Positions 54,182 through 64,000 of a stretch of 64,000 nt of DNA are shown piece by piece. This DNA comes from Bordetella parapertussis. GTDB taxonomy: Bacteria > Pseudomonadota > Gammaproteobacteria > Burkholderiales > Burkholderiaceae_C. A program made the position numbers and the translations under genes. The notes under the pieces are model-generated. The model was not told where the DNA came from and made no database searches. It saw nothing but the letters and a program-made list of their open reading frames with translations. The number at the start of each line of letters is the position of its first letter. The stretch's first letter is position 1. The stretch covers positions 25,045 to 89,044 of the forward strand of contig CAMDXA010000006.1 in the NCBI GenBank assembly GCA_945878065.1. Reading direction: 5' to 3'.

Positions 54182-57100
54182 TTAAACCAATACGCGTTCG
54201 ATGCCGCCATTGTTAGCGACTTGTACATACTCGGACATCCAGTTGTCACCCAGGATTTTTTTGGCCATTTCAACCACGATGTAATCGGCTTCGAGTAAAC
54301 CGTTTTGCAAATCGTCCTGAAAACGGTTCAAGCCAATCATGCAACTCGGGCACGAGGTCAATACTTTCACATTGTCCTTGGGCGCGACCCAGCCCTTCTC
54401 GCGCAACTCGGTCTCGCCCGCAAGGATTTCTTGCTCTTTGCGAAAACGGATTTGGGTAGAGATGTCTGGGCGGGCATAGGCCAAGCCGCCGCTTTCACCG
54501 CAGCATCTTTTGCTCTCTACCACCTGTTCGCCCAACAAAGCTTTGACGGTTTTCATGGGGGCTTGCTGTTTCATGGGACTGTGACAAGGATCATGGTACA
54601 GGTAGGCCTGCTGTCCCGGCAAAGTCACGCCTTTTTCTAACAAAAATTCATGGATGTCTACGATGCGGGAGCCGGGGAAAATCTTGTCGAATTCATAACC
54701 TTGCAGTTGATCAAAACAGGTGCCGCAACTGACCACCACGGTTTTGATGTCCAAATAATTCAGCGTGTTGGCGACACGGTGGAACAACACCCTGTTATCG
54801 GTGATGATTTTGTCGGCCTTGTCCTGCTGGCCCGAGCCGCGCTGCGGATAACCGCAGCACAAATAACCCGGCGGCAATACGGTTTGCACACCGGCGTGCC
54901 ACAACATGGCTTGCGTGGCCAGACCCACTTGGCTGAACAAACGCTCCGAGCCGCAACCGGGAAAGTAAAACACCGCCTCGGCATCCGCACTGGTGGTCTG
55001 CGGGTTACGGATGATCGGCACGTAGTCGCGGTCTTCCATATCCAACAAAGCTCGCGCGGTTTTATTCGGCAAACCGGCCGGCATTTTTTTGTTCACAAAA
55101 TGAATCACCTGCGCTTTGATACCAGCTGCACCAATAGAGGCTGGTGGCTGACGGGTTTGTTTGCGTGCCAAAGTCGTGAATACACCGTTGGCAATGCGTT
55201 GCGCTTGCATGCCCAGGCGCGTGAGTTGGTGGCCAATTTGAATCGCTTGCGGGTTGACCGTGCCGACCAGCCAGGACTGAAACGCAGATGCCGGTCTGAA
55301 ACTTTGCTGACCCATTTTGCGCAACAAATTGCGCATGTTCATGCTGACTTCGCCAAAGTCGATATTGACCGGGCACGGTGTGGCGCATTTGTGGCACAGG
55401 GTGCAATGGTCGGCCACGTCTTCAAATTCTTCCCAATGCTTGATGGACACACCGCGACGGGTTTGCTCCTCATACAAGAAGGCTTCAATCAGCAATGAAG
55501 TGGCCAGAATTTTGTCGCGCGGGCTGTAGAGCAAATTGGCGCGCGGCACATGTGTGGCGCACACCGGTTTGCATTTGCCGCAGCGCAAGCAATCTTTGAT
55601 GGAGTCCGAAATGGCGCCAATGTCAGACTGCTGCATGATCAAAGATTCATGCCCCATCAAACCGAAACTGGGCGTATAGGCTTGGCTCAGGTCTGCGTGT
55701 CGCACCTGGTCATCCGCTTGTGTGGGCCGGCGCAGCAATTTGCCTTTGTTGAAATGTCCCTTAGGGTCGATGCGCGACTTGTAATCCGCAAACGGTTGCA
55801 ACTCTGCATCCGTCAAATATTCCAGTTTGGTGATGCCAATCCCATGCTCACCTGAGATGACGCCATCGAGCGAACGCGCCAGCGCCATGATGCGATCGAC
55901 CGCCTGATGCGCGGTTTGCAGCATGTCGTAATCGTCACTGTTGACAGGCAAATTGGTGTGCACATTGCCGTCGCCCGCGTGCATGTGCAGCGCGGCCCAG
56001 ACCCGGCCTTTGAGCACCTGTTGGTGCACTTTGTCGAACTCGCGACGCAAAGGTGCAAACGCCGCACCACTGAACAGGTTGTGAAGCTCAGCGCGAAGCT
56101 GTGTTTTCCAACTGGCACGCAATTCGTGGGTCTGCAATTGCAACTGAAGTTGATCTATACCGCTCAACCATGACTGCCACAAACCACGGACATCCGCGAT
56201 CAACAACAAGGCTTGCTCCACCCGCTCTTGCAGCAGCTCCGGCGACGGACTGTCAAGCTCATCGTCCACCGCTGCCATGGGCAGTTGGCCGTTGCTGAGC
56301 AAATCCTGCAAGGCATCACACAGGGAAATTTTGTTGCGCAAGGACAGCTCGATGTTGATGCGCTCAATGCCGTCGGTGTACTCGGCCATGCGCGGCAGCG
56401 GAATGACCACGTCTTCGTTGATCTTGAACGCATTGGTGTGCCTGCTGATGGCCGCCGTGCGTTTGCGGTCTAACCAGAATTTTTTGCGCGCCTCGGCACT
56501 GACCGCGACAAAGCCTTCACCGCTGCGTGCGTTGGCCAAGCGCACCACTTCCGAGGTGACGCGTGCCACGTCGTCGGCATCGTCACCGGCGATATCGCCG
56601 AACAACACCATTTTCGGCAAACCGCCGCGCTTGGATTTGGTGGTGTATCCCACCGCTTTCAAATAGCGATTGTCCAAATGTTCCAAGCCTGCCAGCAAGG
56701 TGCCGGTTTGTTTGGCGACCTCGAACATATAGTCCTTGATCTCGACAATACTGGGCACGGCCTGGTGTGCCGGGCCGAAAAACTCCAAGCAGACGGTGCG
56801 GGTGTGTGCCGGCATGCGGTGCAAGATCCAGCGCGCGCTGGTGATCAAACCGTCGCAGCCTTCTTTTTGCACGCCGGGCAAACCGCTTAAAAATTTGTCG
56901 GTGACGTCTTTGCCCAAACCGGCTTTGCGAAAACTGCCCCCCGGAATATCCAGACGCTCGGTGCGCAAAGGTGTGACGCCGTCGGCCTCAAAGTAATGCA
57001 ACTCGAAACTGGCCATGTCGGCATCGTGGATCTTGCCCAGGTTGTGGTTGATACGCACCACCTCCAGCCACAGCGCGTCCGGCGTGACCATGCGCCAGCT

Positions 57101-58057
57101 GGCCAAATTGTCCAGCGCCGTGCCCCAGAGTACCGCTTTTTTGCCGCCAGCGTTCATGGCGATATTGCCGCCAATGCAAGACGCTTCAGCAGAGGTCGGG
57201 TCGACCGCAAACACCCAGCCTGCGGCTTCGGCGGCATCAGCGACTCGCTGAGTGACCACACCGGCTTCGGTCCACAAGGTGGGCGTGGCTTGCGCCAAGC
57301 CCGGCAAGACCACCGTTTCCACGGCGTGCATGGCGGTGAGTTTTTCGGTGTTGATCACCACGCTTTGCCAAGTCAAAGGAATCGCGCCGCCGGTGTAACC
57401 GGTGCCGCCGCCGCGCGGCACGATGGTCAAGCCCAGCTCAATACAGGCTTTCACCAATCGCGCCATTTCGGCTTCGCTGTCCGGGGTGAGCACCACAAAC
57501 GGGTATTCGACACGCCAGTCGGTGGCATCGGTCACATGCGATACACGGCTCATGGCATCGAACTTGATATTGTCGTGAGCGGTGCATTTACGCAACACTT
57601 TCTGAGCTTTTTTTCGTAGCCCTTGCTGTCGCTCGAATTGCTGGGCAAATTGGTCTACCGCAACTTGCGCTGCATCCAGCAAACGGCCCACCAAGGCGTC
57701 TTTTTCACCGTCCGGCGGTTCATGTTTTTGCCGCCTGGCCTGCACATCGTCCAACCGGTGACGCAAGGCTTCGACCAGCAAACGCCGACGCGCTGGGTTG
57801 TCCAGCAAATCGTCTTGCAAATAGGGGTTGCGCTGCACCACCCAAATATCGCCGAGCACCTCAAAGAGCATACGGGCCGAGCGCCCAGTGCGTCTTTCGT
57901 TGCGTAATTGCTGCAACAGGCCCCAAGCCTCATCCCCCAAGAGACGACAGACAATCTCGCGGTCCGAAAATGAGGTGTAGTTGTAGGGGATTTCCCGCAA
58001 ACGTTGGCCGCCTTCGACCGGGGTCATCAACGAGGCGAGAGGAGCGGGTGCATTCAT
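54182..58057 (-). CDS. Large FAD-linked oxidase fused to Fe-S/CCG domains (DUF3683 type)
   Basis: 1291 residues. Domains in order: an N-terminal DUF3683-like part (about 1-180); PCMH-type FAD-binding ([20 protein letters not shown]); FAD-linked oxidase C ([28 protein letters not shown]); two 4Fe-4S motifs near residue 820-900 ([30 protein letters not shown]); and CCG modules ([38 protein letters not shown]). It probably oxidises a 2-hydroxyacid such as lactate, glycolate or 2-hydroxyglutarate to feed quinones. Substrate not assigned. No Shine-Dalgarno is visible. Confidence 0.9.
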   Translation of the reverse strand: MNAPAPLASLMTPVEGGQRLREIPYNYTSFSDREIVCRLLGDEAWGLLQQLRNERRTGRSARMLFEVLGDIWVVQRNPYLQDDLLDNPARRRLLVEALRHRLDDVQARRQKHEPPDGEKDALVGRLLDAAQVAVDQFAQQFERQQGLRKKAQKVLRKCTAHDNIKFDAMSRVSHVTDATDWRVEYPFVVLTPDSEAEMARLVKACIELGLTIVPRGGGTGYTGGAIPLTWQSVVINTEKLTAMHAVETVVLPGLAQATPTLWTEAGVVTQRVADAAEAAGWVFAVDPTSAEASCIGGNIAMNAGGKKAVLWGTALDNLASWRMVTPDALWLEVVRINHNLGKIHDADMASFELHYFEADGVTPLRTERLDIPGGSFRKAGLGKDVTDKFLSGLPGVQKEGCDGLITSARWILHRMPAHTRTVCLEFFGPAHQAVPSIVEIKDYMFEVAKQTGTLLAGLEHLDNRYLKAVGYTTKSKRGGLPKMVLFGDIAGDDADDVARVTSEVVRLANARSGEGFVAVSAEARKKFWLDRKRTAAISRHTNAFKINEDVVIPLPRMAEYTDGIERINIELSLRNKISLCDALQDLLSNGQLPMAAVDDELDSPSPELLQERVEQALLLIADVRGLWQSWLSGIDQLQLQLQTHELRASWKTQLRAELHNLFSGAAFAPLRREFDKVHQQVLKGRVWAALHMHAGDGNVHTNLPVNSDDYDMLQTAHQAVDRIMALARSLDGVISGEHGIGITKLEYLTDAELQPFADYKSRIDPKGHFNKGKLLRRPTQADDQVRHADLSQAYTPSFGLMGHESLIMQQSDIGAISDSIKDCLRCGKCKPVCATHVPRANLLYSPRDKILATSLLIEAFLYEEQTRRGVSIKHWEEFEDVADHCTLCHKCATPCPVNIDFGEVSMNMRNLLRKMGQQSFRPASAFQSWLVGTVNPQAIQIGHQLTRLGMQAQRIANGVFTTLARKQTRQPPASIGAAGIKAQVIHFVNKKMPAGLPNKTARALLDMEDRDYVPIIRNPQTTSADAEAVFYFPGCGSERLFSQVGLATQAMLWHAGVQTVLPPGYLCCGYPQRGSGQQDKADKIITDNRVLFHRVANTLNYLDIKTVVVSCGTCFDQLQGYEFDKIFPGSRIVDIHEFLLEKGVTLPGQQAYLYHDPCHSPMKQQAPMKTVKALLGEQVVESKRCCGESGGLAYARPDISTQIRFRKEQEILAGETELREKGWVAPKDNVKVLTSCPSCMIGLNRFQDDLQNGLLEADYIVVEMAKKILGDNWMSEYVQVANNGGIERVLV

Positions 58058-58100
58058 AAATAAGTTTGCAATGGTAACCCAGCGCCCTTCGGCGCCAAGC

Positions 58101-58367
58101 TCAAAGGGTTAACAACCATTGGGTGCTGGCACACGCCAACACCATGGCCGCATAAGTCATGACCTTGCCATCGTTGCCAAACCACAGCAGGCCTAATAAG
58201 AGCACGGTGATGCCAATGATGCTGTTGACCATGAACTGTCGCCGCCATGACCGCCATCTGGGGTAATTACCCACTAACAGGGGGCTGACCAAGGCCATCC
58301 ACGCCGCAACCGCACAGGCCGGAGCGACAAAATTGAGCAGATGAAGCAGAAGCGACATAACATCCAT
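58101..58367 (-). CDS. Small integral membrane protein, hypothetical (88 aa)
   Basis: 88 residues with three hydrophobic segments ([56 protein letters not shown]) and an Arg-rich loop (PRWRSWRRQ). No family recognised. It is divergent from hemA with 25 bp between the two starts, a gap that must hold both initiation regions. An ATG at 58358 is an alternative start. Confidence 0.65.
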   Translation of the reverse strand: MDVMSLLLHLLNFVAPACAVAAWMALVSPLLVGNYPRWRSWRRQFMVNSIIGITVLLLGLLWFGNDGKVMTYAAMVLACASTQWLLTL

Positions 58368-58392
58368 AGATTCAAATTTTATAATCTTGCTT

Positions 58393-59652
58393 ATGTCTGT
58401 TTGGGCGCTCGGTCTCAACCACACCACCGCACCACTCGATTTGCGGGGTCGCTTCGCCTTTGCTGTCGAACACATGGGTCCGGTGTTGGACGGTTTTCGC
58501 CAGGCGGTTGGTGGCCAGACTGAAGCCGCCATTCTCTCGACCTGCAACCGCACCGAAATTTACTGCGCCTCCAACGAAATACTCATGCCCAACACCATGG
58601 CCTGGTTGGCTGAGTCCGGCGGCGTCAGCACCGACAGCTTGCACCAACACATTTACACACTGGTGGATGAGCAAGCGGCGCGGCATGCGTTTCGCGTGGC
58701 CAGTGGCTTGGACTCGATGGTTTTGGGCGAGCCGCAAATCCTGGGGCAAATGAAAGACGCCGTGCGCGCCGCGCGCGAAGTCGGCGCGTTGGGCTCTACC
58801 TTGCACCAAATGTTCCAGCGCTCGTTTGCCGTCGCCAAACAGGTCCGCAGCACCACCGAAATCGGCGCGCACAGCATCAGCATGTCGGCGGCCTCCGTGC
58901 GATTGGCGGGTCAGCTGTTTGAAGACCTGAGCAAAATCAATGTGCTGTTTGTCGGCGCAGGTGAAATGATTGAGCTTTGCGCGACGCACTTCGCCGCCAA
59001 AAACCCGCGCGGCATGACAGTCGCTAACCGCACCATGGAGCGCGGCGAGGTATTGGCCAAGCAATTCAGCGCGGGGGTGATGCGCTTGGCAGATCTGCCA
59101 GACCGCTTGCACGAGTTCGATGCCGTCATCAGTTGCACCGCCAGCACCTTGCCGCTGATCGGCTTGGGCGCGGTGGAACGTGCGCTGAAAAAACGCCGCA
59201 ACAGCCCGATGTTCATGGTGGACTTGGCGGTACCGCGCGATATCGAGCCCGAAGTCAAGTCTTTGCGCGACGTGTATTTGTATACGGTGGACGATTTATC
59301 GCAGGTGGTGCAAACCGGCCAAGCCAGCCGCCAGGCGGCAGTGGCTGAAGCCGAGGTCATCATCGACGCCGGCGTGCAAAGTTTTGTGCATTGGCTGGAC
59401 CAGCGTTCAGATGTGCCGCTGATTCAGCAACTCAACCAGCAGGCCGAGGCTTGGCGTAGCACTGAGTTGGCACGCGCCCAAAAACTGCTGGCCAAGGGCG
59501 AGCCAGTCGAGGCAGTCATGGAAAGCTTGGCGAAAAGTCTCACACAAAAAATGCTGCATGGCGCCATGGCTGAATTACATGCCGACGATGCACAAGCCCG
59601 CCAATCAGCCCGCCAAGCCATTGAGCAATTCTTTTTACGCGCTGGCCGTTAG
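58393..59652 (+). CDS. hemA: Glutamyl-tRNA reductase
   Basis: 419 residues from [10 protein letters not shown]. Catalytic Cys51 in [26 protein letters not shown] and the NADPH domain motif [13 protein letters not shown]. It reduces Glu-tRNA to glutamate semialdehyde, the first step of C5 haem synthesis. prfA follows by 17 bp, the conserved hemA-prfA-prmC arrangement. Confidence 0.97.
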   Translation: MSVWALGLNHTTAPLDLRGRFAFAVEHMGPVLDGFRQAVGGQTEAAILSTCNRTEIYCASNEILMPNTMAWLAESGGVSTDSLHQHIYTLVDEQAARHAFRVASGLDSMVLGEPQILGQMKDAVRAAREVGALGSTLHQMFQRSFAVAKQVRSTTEIGAHSISMSAASVRLAGQLFEDLSKINVLFVGAGEMIELCATHFAAKNPRGMTVANRTMERGEVLAKQFSAGVMRLADLPDRLHEFDAVISCTASTLPLIGLGAVERALKKRRNSPMFMVDLAVPRDIEPEVKSLRDVYLYTVDDLSQVVQTGQASRQAAVAEAEVIIDAGVQSFVHWLDQRSDVPLIQQLNQQAEAWRSTELARAQKLLAKGEPVEAVMESLAKSLTQKMLHGAMAELHADDAQARQSARQAIEQFFLRAGR

Positions 59653-59669
59653 CTAAAGGCGTCCTCCCT

Positions 59670-60758
59670 ATGAAGCCGTTTATGCGCGCTCAACTCGAGC
59701 GCAATGTGCAACGCTTGTCCGAACTGGACTTTCTGCTGTCGCGTGAAGACATCATGAAAGACATGACGCAGTTTCTGGCGCTTTCGCGCGAACACGCCGA
59801 GGTGGCCGCTCTGGTCACGCCTTACCAACGCTGGTTGCAATTGACGCATGACAGCGATTCGGCGCACACCATGCTGCAAGACAGCGACCCGGGTGTGCAA
59901 GCCATGGCGCAAGAGGAAATTGCATCTGCCACTGTTCAGACCGAGGCTTTGCTGGCACAACTGCAACGCATGCTGCTGCCCAAAGACCCGGACGATGCAC
60001 GCAACGCATTTCTGGAAATCCGCGCAGGTACAGGCGGCGATGAATCGACCTTGTTCGCCGGTGATTTGCTGCGTATGTACACGCGCTTTTGCGCTGAGCG
60101 CGGCTGGCGCGTGGAGGTGGTCAGCGAGTCGCCCAGCGAATTGGGCGGCTACAAAGAAGTGGTGGTGCGCATCGAGGGCAGCGGCGTTTACGGCTGTTTG
60201 AAATTCGAGTCCGGCGGTCACCGTGTGCAGCGCGTGCCAGTCACCGAAACACAGGGCCGCATACACACCAGCGCCTGCACCGTGGCGGTCTTGGCCGAAC
60301 CGGATGAAGCCGAGGCTATCAAAATCAACCCCTCCGATTTACGCATAGACACTTTCCGCGCCAGCGGCGCCGGTGGTCAGCACATCAACAAAACCGACTC
60401 AGCCGTGCGCATCACGCATTTGCCCACCGGCATCGTGGCTGAGTGTCAGGACGGGCGTAGCCAGCACAGCAACAAGGCACAAGCGCTGCGCGTACTCACT
60501 GCGCGGATTCAAGAAAAAGACCGCAGCGAACGCGCCGCGAAAGACGCGGCCGAGCGCAAAAGCCTGATCGGCAGCGGCGACCGCAGCGACCGCATTCGCA
60601 CCTACAACTTTCCGCAAGGCCGTTTCACCGACCACCGCATCAACCTGACTTTGTACAAACTGCTGGCCATTATGGAAGGCGATTTAGGCGATGTGGTTGA
60701 AGCCTTGCAAGCTTATGAAGCGGCGCATCAATTGGCGGCCTTGGAAGATGCGGTTTAA
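59670..60758 (+). CDS. prfA: Peptide chain release factor 1
   Basis: 362 residues. GGQ at 235-237 ([15 protein letters not shown]) and the anticodon-like PxT region typical of RF1 ([15 protein letters not shown]). It ends translation at UAA and UAG. Its glutamine is methylated by PrmC, whose gene lies downstream but is here separated by a 585-bp insert with an 81-aa gene and a broken DUF2335-like gene. Confidence 0.97.
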   Translation: MKPFMRAQLERNVQRLSELDFLLSREDIMKDMTQFLALSREHAEVAALVTPYQRWLQLTHDSDSAHTMLQDSDPGVQAMAQEEIASATVQTEALLAQLQRMLLPKDPDDARNAFLEIRAGTGGDESTLFAGDLLRMYTRFCAERGWRVEVVSESPSELGGYKEVVVRIEGSGVYGCLKFESGGHRVQRVPVTETQGRIHTSACTVAVLAEPDEAEAIKINPSDLRIDTFRASGAGGQHINKTDSAVRITHLPTGIVAECQDGRSQHSNKAQALRVLTARIQEKDRSERAAKDAAERKSLIGSGDRSDRIRTYNFPQGRFTDHRINLTLYKLLAIMEGDLGDVVEALQAYEAAHQLAALEDAV

Positions 60759-60895
60759 ATCTCTTAGAAAAAAATTGGGCTGGTTCTCATAGCAAAATTT
60801 GTTGTGCATCAAAATATCAGTGCACATTATTTTTGTTACAGTCAATCACGCTTTTGCTTCACCGGCATGTCTATATTTAGCGCAAAGGAAAAACT

Positions 60896-61141
60896 GTGAA
60901 CTTGATCAACAAATGGCTTGGTGGATTTCGTCTCGTAGGCAAAACCTACACAGATTCACGCACCTATTTGTCTGACCAAAGCGGTTTTTCTGCTGATGCC
61001 AAAAGCCTTTCCGGCGATATTCAAATGCTGGGCGCGGATCTCAGGGCATCACTTCAAAAAGTGAAACCGCTCTATGGCCAAACATACCCAAGTCAAAGCT
61101 CAAAATCCAAACGGAAACAGTCTTCAGCTTACCCAGCATGA
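60896..61141 (+). CDS. Hypothetical protein, 81 aa
   Basis: GTG start with AAAGGAAAA upstream. The protein starts MNLINKWLGGFRLVGKTYTD, is polar, ends in a Lys/Ser-rich tail, and has no hydrophobic helix. No family recognised. Its last 68 bp overlap the start of the DUF2335-like reading frame (61074). Could be a genuine short gene or debris. Confidence 0.4.
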   Translation: MNLINKWLGGFRLVGKTYTDSRTYLSDQSGFSADAKSLSGDIQMLGADLRASLQKVKPLYGQTYPSQSSKSKRKQSSAYPA

Positions 61142-61351
61142 AACCGACAGTCCGGTGCTTCCCGTGGCACAGTTAGAGCAGTTGCAGGCTTGGTGGCCGG
61201 CACACTTATTTCTTGCCTTGGTATGGGCGCTGCTATTTTTCTGGCTTTGAATGATCAGGCAACCGTCGCCTGTGTGATCGGCGGCGGCACCTTGGTTGGT
61301 CTGGTAACCGTTCTGGTTCAAGGGAAAAAGTCTGTGAAATCTGATGAATAA
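61074..61351 (+). pseudogene. DUF2335-like membrane protein, broken by internal deletion/frameshift
   Basis: From the ATG at 61074 one frame gives MAKHTQVKAQNPNGNSLQL then PVLPVAQLEQLQA, like the N terminus of DUF2335 proteins, but soon stops (61250). In the next frame GLVAGTLISCLGMGAAIFLA and GGGTLVGLVTVLVQG match the paired membrane helices that close DUF2335 proteins, ending at 61351. The middle of the protein seems to be missing at about 61190. Assignment rests on recalled family pattern. Confidence 0.5.
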
Positions 61352-62168
61352 CACCAAACAGGCATTGCAACACGCCCGCTCACTGGACATTGAACCAATG
61401 GAAGCGCAAACCCTGTTGCTGCATGTCTTGCAACGCCCTTTGCACGAACGCGCCTGGTTGCTATTGAATGACACGCTTGAACTGACCAGCGAGCAGCAAA
61501 CACGCTACCAACTAGCACTGCAACAACTGCTGGACAACATGCCTCTCGCCTACCTTACGGGTGTACAGGCGTTTCACGGTCTGGACTTGCAAGTCACGCC
61601 CGATGTACTGGTGCCGCGTGCCGACACAGAAACTTTGGTTGATTGGGCTTTGGCGGTTGGCCCAGAGCAAGCCTGGGTGCTGGACTTGGGCACCGGCAGC
61701 GGCGCGATTGCGCTGGCTGTGAAACATCAGCGTCCTTCTTGGAGAGTGCATGCGGTGGACCAAAGCGCCAAAGCCTTGGCCGTGGCGCAAGCGAATGCAC
61801 AGCGTTTGCAACTGGAAGTGGCTTTCACGCAAAGTGATTGGCTCGGCCAAGTTCAAGCCAAGTTCGATTTGATAGTTGCCAACCCGCCCTACATCGCCCA
61901 AGGCGACCCGCATTTGCCGAGCTTGGTGTATGAGCCGCAAAGCGCGCTGGTCAGCGGCCCGCAGGGCCTGGACGATTTACAGGCCATCATCGGCCAAGCC
62001 TCGTCCTACTTGAAACCGCAAGGCTGGCTGCTGCTGGAACACGGCTACAACCAAGCGACAGCGGTATGCGACTTACTGCGGCAAAAAGGCTTCACTCAGG
62101 TGCAAAGCCGCAACGACCTCGCGGGCATCGCGCGTTGCAGCGGGGGTATGCGCGCGGAAGTGAAATAA
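61344..62168 (+). CDS. prmC: Release factor N5-glutamine methyltransferase
   Basis: 274 residues. SAM motif VLDLGTGSGAIALAV and catalytic NPPY at 180-183 (VANPPYIAQGD). It methylates the Gln of the GGQ motif of RF1 and RF2. Its start overlaps the end of the DUF2335-like remnant; the gap to prfA is unusual compared with the tight arrangement expected. Confidence 0.96.
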   Translation: MNNTKQALQHARSLDIEPMEAQTLLLHVLQRPLHERAWLLLNDTLELTSEQQTRYQLALQQLLDNMPLAYLTGVQAFHGLDLQVTPDVLVPRADTETLVDWALAVGPEQAWVLDLGTGSGAIALAVKHQRPSWRVHAVDQSAKALAVAQANAQRLQLEVAFTQSDWLGQVQAKFDLIVANPPYIAQGDPHLPSLVYEPQSALVSGPQGLDDLQAIIGQASSYLKPQGWLLLEHGYNQATAVCDLLRQKGFTQVQSRNDLAGIARCSGGMRAEVK

Positions 62169-62205
62169 TCCGCCTATTCAGCATTTTTGCAATTTGGGAG
62201 TTTTT

Positions 62206-62523
62206 ATGAGTGATGTTCAACAACGTATCGAGCAACTGGTCAAAGACAACGACGTAGTCTTGTTCATGAAAGGCAACGCGAATTTCCCGATGTGCGGTTT
62301 TTCAGGTCGTGCCATTCAATTGCTCAAAGCCAGCGGCGTGGACACCAAAACCCTGACCACCATCAATGTGCTGGACGACGCTGATATCCGCCAAGGTATC
62401 AAGGAATACAGCAACTGGCCGACCATTCCCCAGCTTTACGTCAAGGGCGAATTCATCGGCGGCTCGGACATCATGACCGAGATGTACGAATCCGGCGAAC
62501 TCACCAAGGTACTGGGCCACTGA
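62206..62523 (+). CDS. grxD: Monothiol glutaredoxin (Grx4 family)
   Basis: 105 residues from MSDVQQRIEQ. Active site CGFS (C30), WPTIPQLYVKGEFIGGSDI for glutathione, a family that binds a bridging [2Fe-2S] cluster and handles Fe-S transfer. TTTGGGAGT precedes the start. Often next to prmC, as here. Confidence 0.96.
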   Translation: MSDVQQRIEQLVKDNDVVLFMKGNANFPMCGFSGRAIQLLKASGVDTKTLTTINVLDDADIRQGIKEYSNWPTIPQLYVKGEFIGGSDIMTEMYESGELTKVLGH

Positions 62524-62554
62524 GCTTTCGGTCTTATCCAAAAACAGTTTCTGT

Positions 62555-63181
62555 TCAAGGCTGCCATCGCTGCTGTGCAGCCAGTACAGCTTGCGGATAA
62601 GCGTTTTGCCCGCGGCTGCCGTTGTAGCGGCCCAGCGCCATGGCCAAATGGCCGTCTTCCAACTTTAAATAGTGTCGCAAGATGACACAACCAAACCGCA
62701 AATTGGTTTGCCACTGAAACAACATAGTCGCTTCGCCTTGGCCCAACACGCGTGTCCAAAAAGGCATGACTTGCATCACGCCCATGGCGCCTGCGCTGCT
62801 GATGGCGTATTTGCGAAAACCGCTTTCCACCTCTATCAAACCCAGCACCAAAGTCGGATCCAAAGCGGCGCGACTGCTTTCATACCAGACCATCTGTAAA
62901 AACATTCGTTGTAACTCTGGCGTTGCCAATTCCGGCAATCCGGCAGCGCCGTGCATTTGGCGCAAACGCGCATTCAATGTTTGTAAATTGCGTTGCAGCC
63001 ATTGTTCATATGCCTGTTTGTCGGCGGCGGTGGGCAAATATGGCTGTGGCGGCGGCATGCCAGCCACGGCCACGCTGAGTGCCGAGCGCACCGAATCGGC
63101 CAAGTGCTCTTCGCGTTGCGGGCCGGAGTGGGCCTGTTGAGCTGCAATAAGCAGCGCACATAGAGCGGACCGCAAGCGCAT
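62555..63181 (-). CDS. Lytic transglycosylase, SLT domain
   Basis: 208 residues with an N-terminal signal peptide (LRSALCALLIAAQQAHSG). The catalytic Glu is in GLIEVESGFRKYAISSAGAMG, followed by VMQVMPFW and MALGRYNGSRG. It cleaves peptidoglycan to 1,6-anhydro products in the periplasm. It lies three bases after proS, and this proS-SLT pairing is common in betaproteobacteria. Confidence 0.93.
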   Translation of the reverse strand: MRLRSALCALLIAAQQAHSGPQREEHLADSVRSALSVAVAGMPPPQPYLPTAADKQAYEQWLQRNLQTLNARLRQMHGAAGLPELATPELQRMFLQMVWYESSRAALDPTLVLGLIEVESGFRKYAISSAGAMGVMQVMPFWTRVLGQGEATMLFQWQTNLRFGCVILRHYLKLEDGHLAMALGRYNGSRGQNAYPQAVLAAQQRWQP

Positions 63182-63184
63182 GTA

Positions 63185-64000
63185 TTAAGAGAGTTTGCCC
63201 TTGATCAAGCCCGCCACCTCCGCCAGCGCCACCTTGGTCGGTTCGACGTCTCTGCGGTGCTGGTACTCGACTTGGCCTTCTTTCAAACCGCGGTCGCCGA
63301 TGGTGACGCGGTGTGGCACGCCGATCAACTCCCAGTCGGCGAACATCGCGCCGGGGCGCTCGCCCCGGTCGTCCAGCATCACGTCGACACCGGCTTGCAG
63401 CAACTCGGCATACAAAGCCTCGGCGGCGGCTTTCACCTCGGGACTGCGGTCCGGTCCGATGGGGCAAATCACCACAGTGAAGGGTGCTAACGCATCCGGC
63501 CAGATGATGCCTTTGGCATCGTGGTTTTGTTCGATGGCTGCAGCAGGCAAACGTGTGATGCCTATGCCGTAGCAACCCATTTCGAAATGCCGGGGCTTGC
63601 CGTCTTCGGCCAAAAACGTGGCGTTCATGGCCGCGCTGTATTTGGTGCCCAGGTAAAAAATATGCCCGACTTCAATACCGCGCTCTATTGCCAACACGCC
63701 TTTACCGTCAGGTGAGGCATCGCCTTCGACCACATTGCGTATGTCGGCCACCATGTCCGGTTCGGACAAATCGCGGCCCCAATTGACGCCGGTGATGTGG
63801 TGGTCAGGCTGGTTGGCACCGCAAATCCAGTTGCTCATCACCGCCACGTCGCGGTCGGCCACGATTTTCAAAGGCTTGTGCAATTTCAGTGGCCCTAAGT
63901 AACCGGGCTTGCAGCCGAAGTGCTCGTCAATCTCGGCCAGCGTGGCAAAGCGAAAACCTTTTTCAAACCCGGGCAGCTTGCCGACTTTGACTTCGTTCAT
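63185..64000 (-). CDS. proS: Prolyl-tRNA synthetase, C-terminal part (5' end outside window)
   Basis: 271 residues from the right edge; the gene extends beyond 64000, and the Met at the edge is internal. Visible are part of the editing (INS) domain, the class II motif 3 region [16 protein letters not shown], and the anticodon-binding domain ([32 protein letters not shown]). It charges tRNA-Pro. Confidence 0.95.
   Translation of the reverse strand: MNEVKVGKLPGFEKGFRFATLAEIDEHFGCKPGYLGPLKLHKPLKIVADRDVAVMSNWICGANQPDHHITGVNWGRDLSEPDMVADIRNVVEGDASPDGKGVLAIERGIEVGHIFYLGTKYSAAMNATFLAEDGKPRHFEMGCYGIGITRLPAAAIEQNHDAKGIIWPDALAPFTVVICPIGPDRSPEVKAAAEALYAELLQAGVDVMLDDRGERPGAMFADWELIGVPHRVTIGDRGLKEGQVEYQHRRDVEPTKVALAEVAGLIKGKLS

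Noticed and set aside
58076..58110. GCGCC-CTTC-GGCGC hairpin with outer AACCC/GGGTT pairing after the 88-aa gene
   Set aside because: There is no T-run on the minus strand, and the stems are short in GC-rich DNA where such pairing is common.
1..64000. Search by eye for tRNA/rRNA genes, CRISPR arrays, complete insertion sequences, integrase genes and riboswitches
   Set aside because: None could be supported: no CCA-ending cloverleaf, no regularly spaced repeats, no transposase or integrase motifs, and no recognisable aptamer.

Overview
The window is a gene-dense bacterial chromosome segment, GC-rich by eye. Gene content and order point to a betaproteobacterium, probably Burkholderiales: an RpfE-like gene next to recJ, a complete System I cytochrome c maturation operon (ccmABCDEFGHI), ubiB/ubiJ/ubiE, DUF3460-scpA-panB-panC, gpsA-secB-grxC-rhodanese-gpmA-ctpA-moeB, hemA-prfA-prmC-grxD, and the aerobic benzoyl-CoA (box) pathway. 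Most of the window is housekeeping, with very tight packing and many ATGA stop/start overlaps. No tRNA, rRNA, CRISPR array, intact insertion sequence or prophage was seen. No stretch longer than 300 bases lacks a gene; the longest gaps (27125-27313, 28811-28986, 46677-46852) are regulatory or spacer DNA.

Layout. 1-6.7 kb: RpfE-like, recJ, rnm (PHP), YciO-like, site-2 protease, trpS and an orphan LuxR-type response regulator, all on +. 6.7-14.6 kb: the ccm operon on -, led by a FemAB-like acyltransferase. 14.6-17.9 kb: a small membrane protein, an MsbA-type exporter and an MFS transporter. 17.9-27.7 kb is the accessory region: nitrile hydratase alpha and beta subunits with a coupled methyltransferase and no activator gene, a YbaK-type deacylase, an antitoxin-like orphan, a scar where the 5' ends of a restriction-type helicase gene and a darT toxin gene are joined tail to tail, the boxR-boxC-boxB-boxA operon for benzoyl-CoA epoxidation and ring opening, and an orphan type IV prepilin-like gene.

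27.7-39.4 kb: apbC, metG (with a low-GC mosaic block and an in-frame palindromic repeat), a MocA-like transferase, SulP transporter, DUF3460, scpA, panB, panC, gpsA, secB, grxC, rhodanese and gpmA. 39.5-46.7 kb: ctpA, moeB-like, GNAT, DUF429, folE, aspS, DUF502 and FmdB. 46.8-49.8 kb: polyamine ABC transporter genes without an ATPase. 49.8-58.4 kb: a ubiquinone cluster (ubiB, ubiJ, Tim44-like, ubiE), DUF971 and a 1291-residue FAD/Fe-S oxidoreductase. 58.4-64 kb: hemA, prfA, a decayed DUF2335-like locus, prmC, grxD, a lytic transglycosylase and the 3' part of proS.

The most interesting signals are structural. One palindromic repeat family (core TTGGGGTCAGA/TCTGACCCCAA) occurs as a perfect 25-bp inverted repeat between boxC and boxB and again, translated in frame, inside metG. 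The same metG gene carries a block of about 460 bp of clearly foreign base composition. The helicase/darT junction is a readable deletion scar in a former defence locus. The nitrile hydratase cassette has an unusual extra cysteine at its metal site and an unexplained methyltransferase partner.
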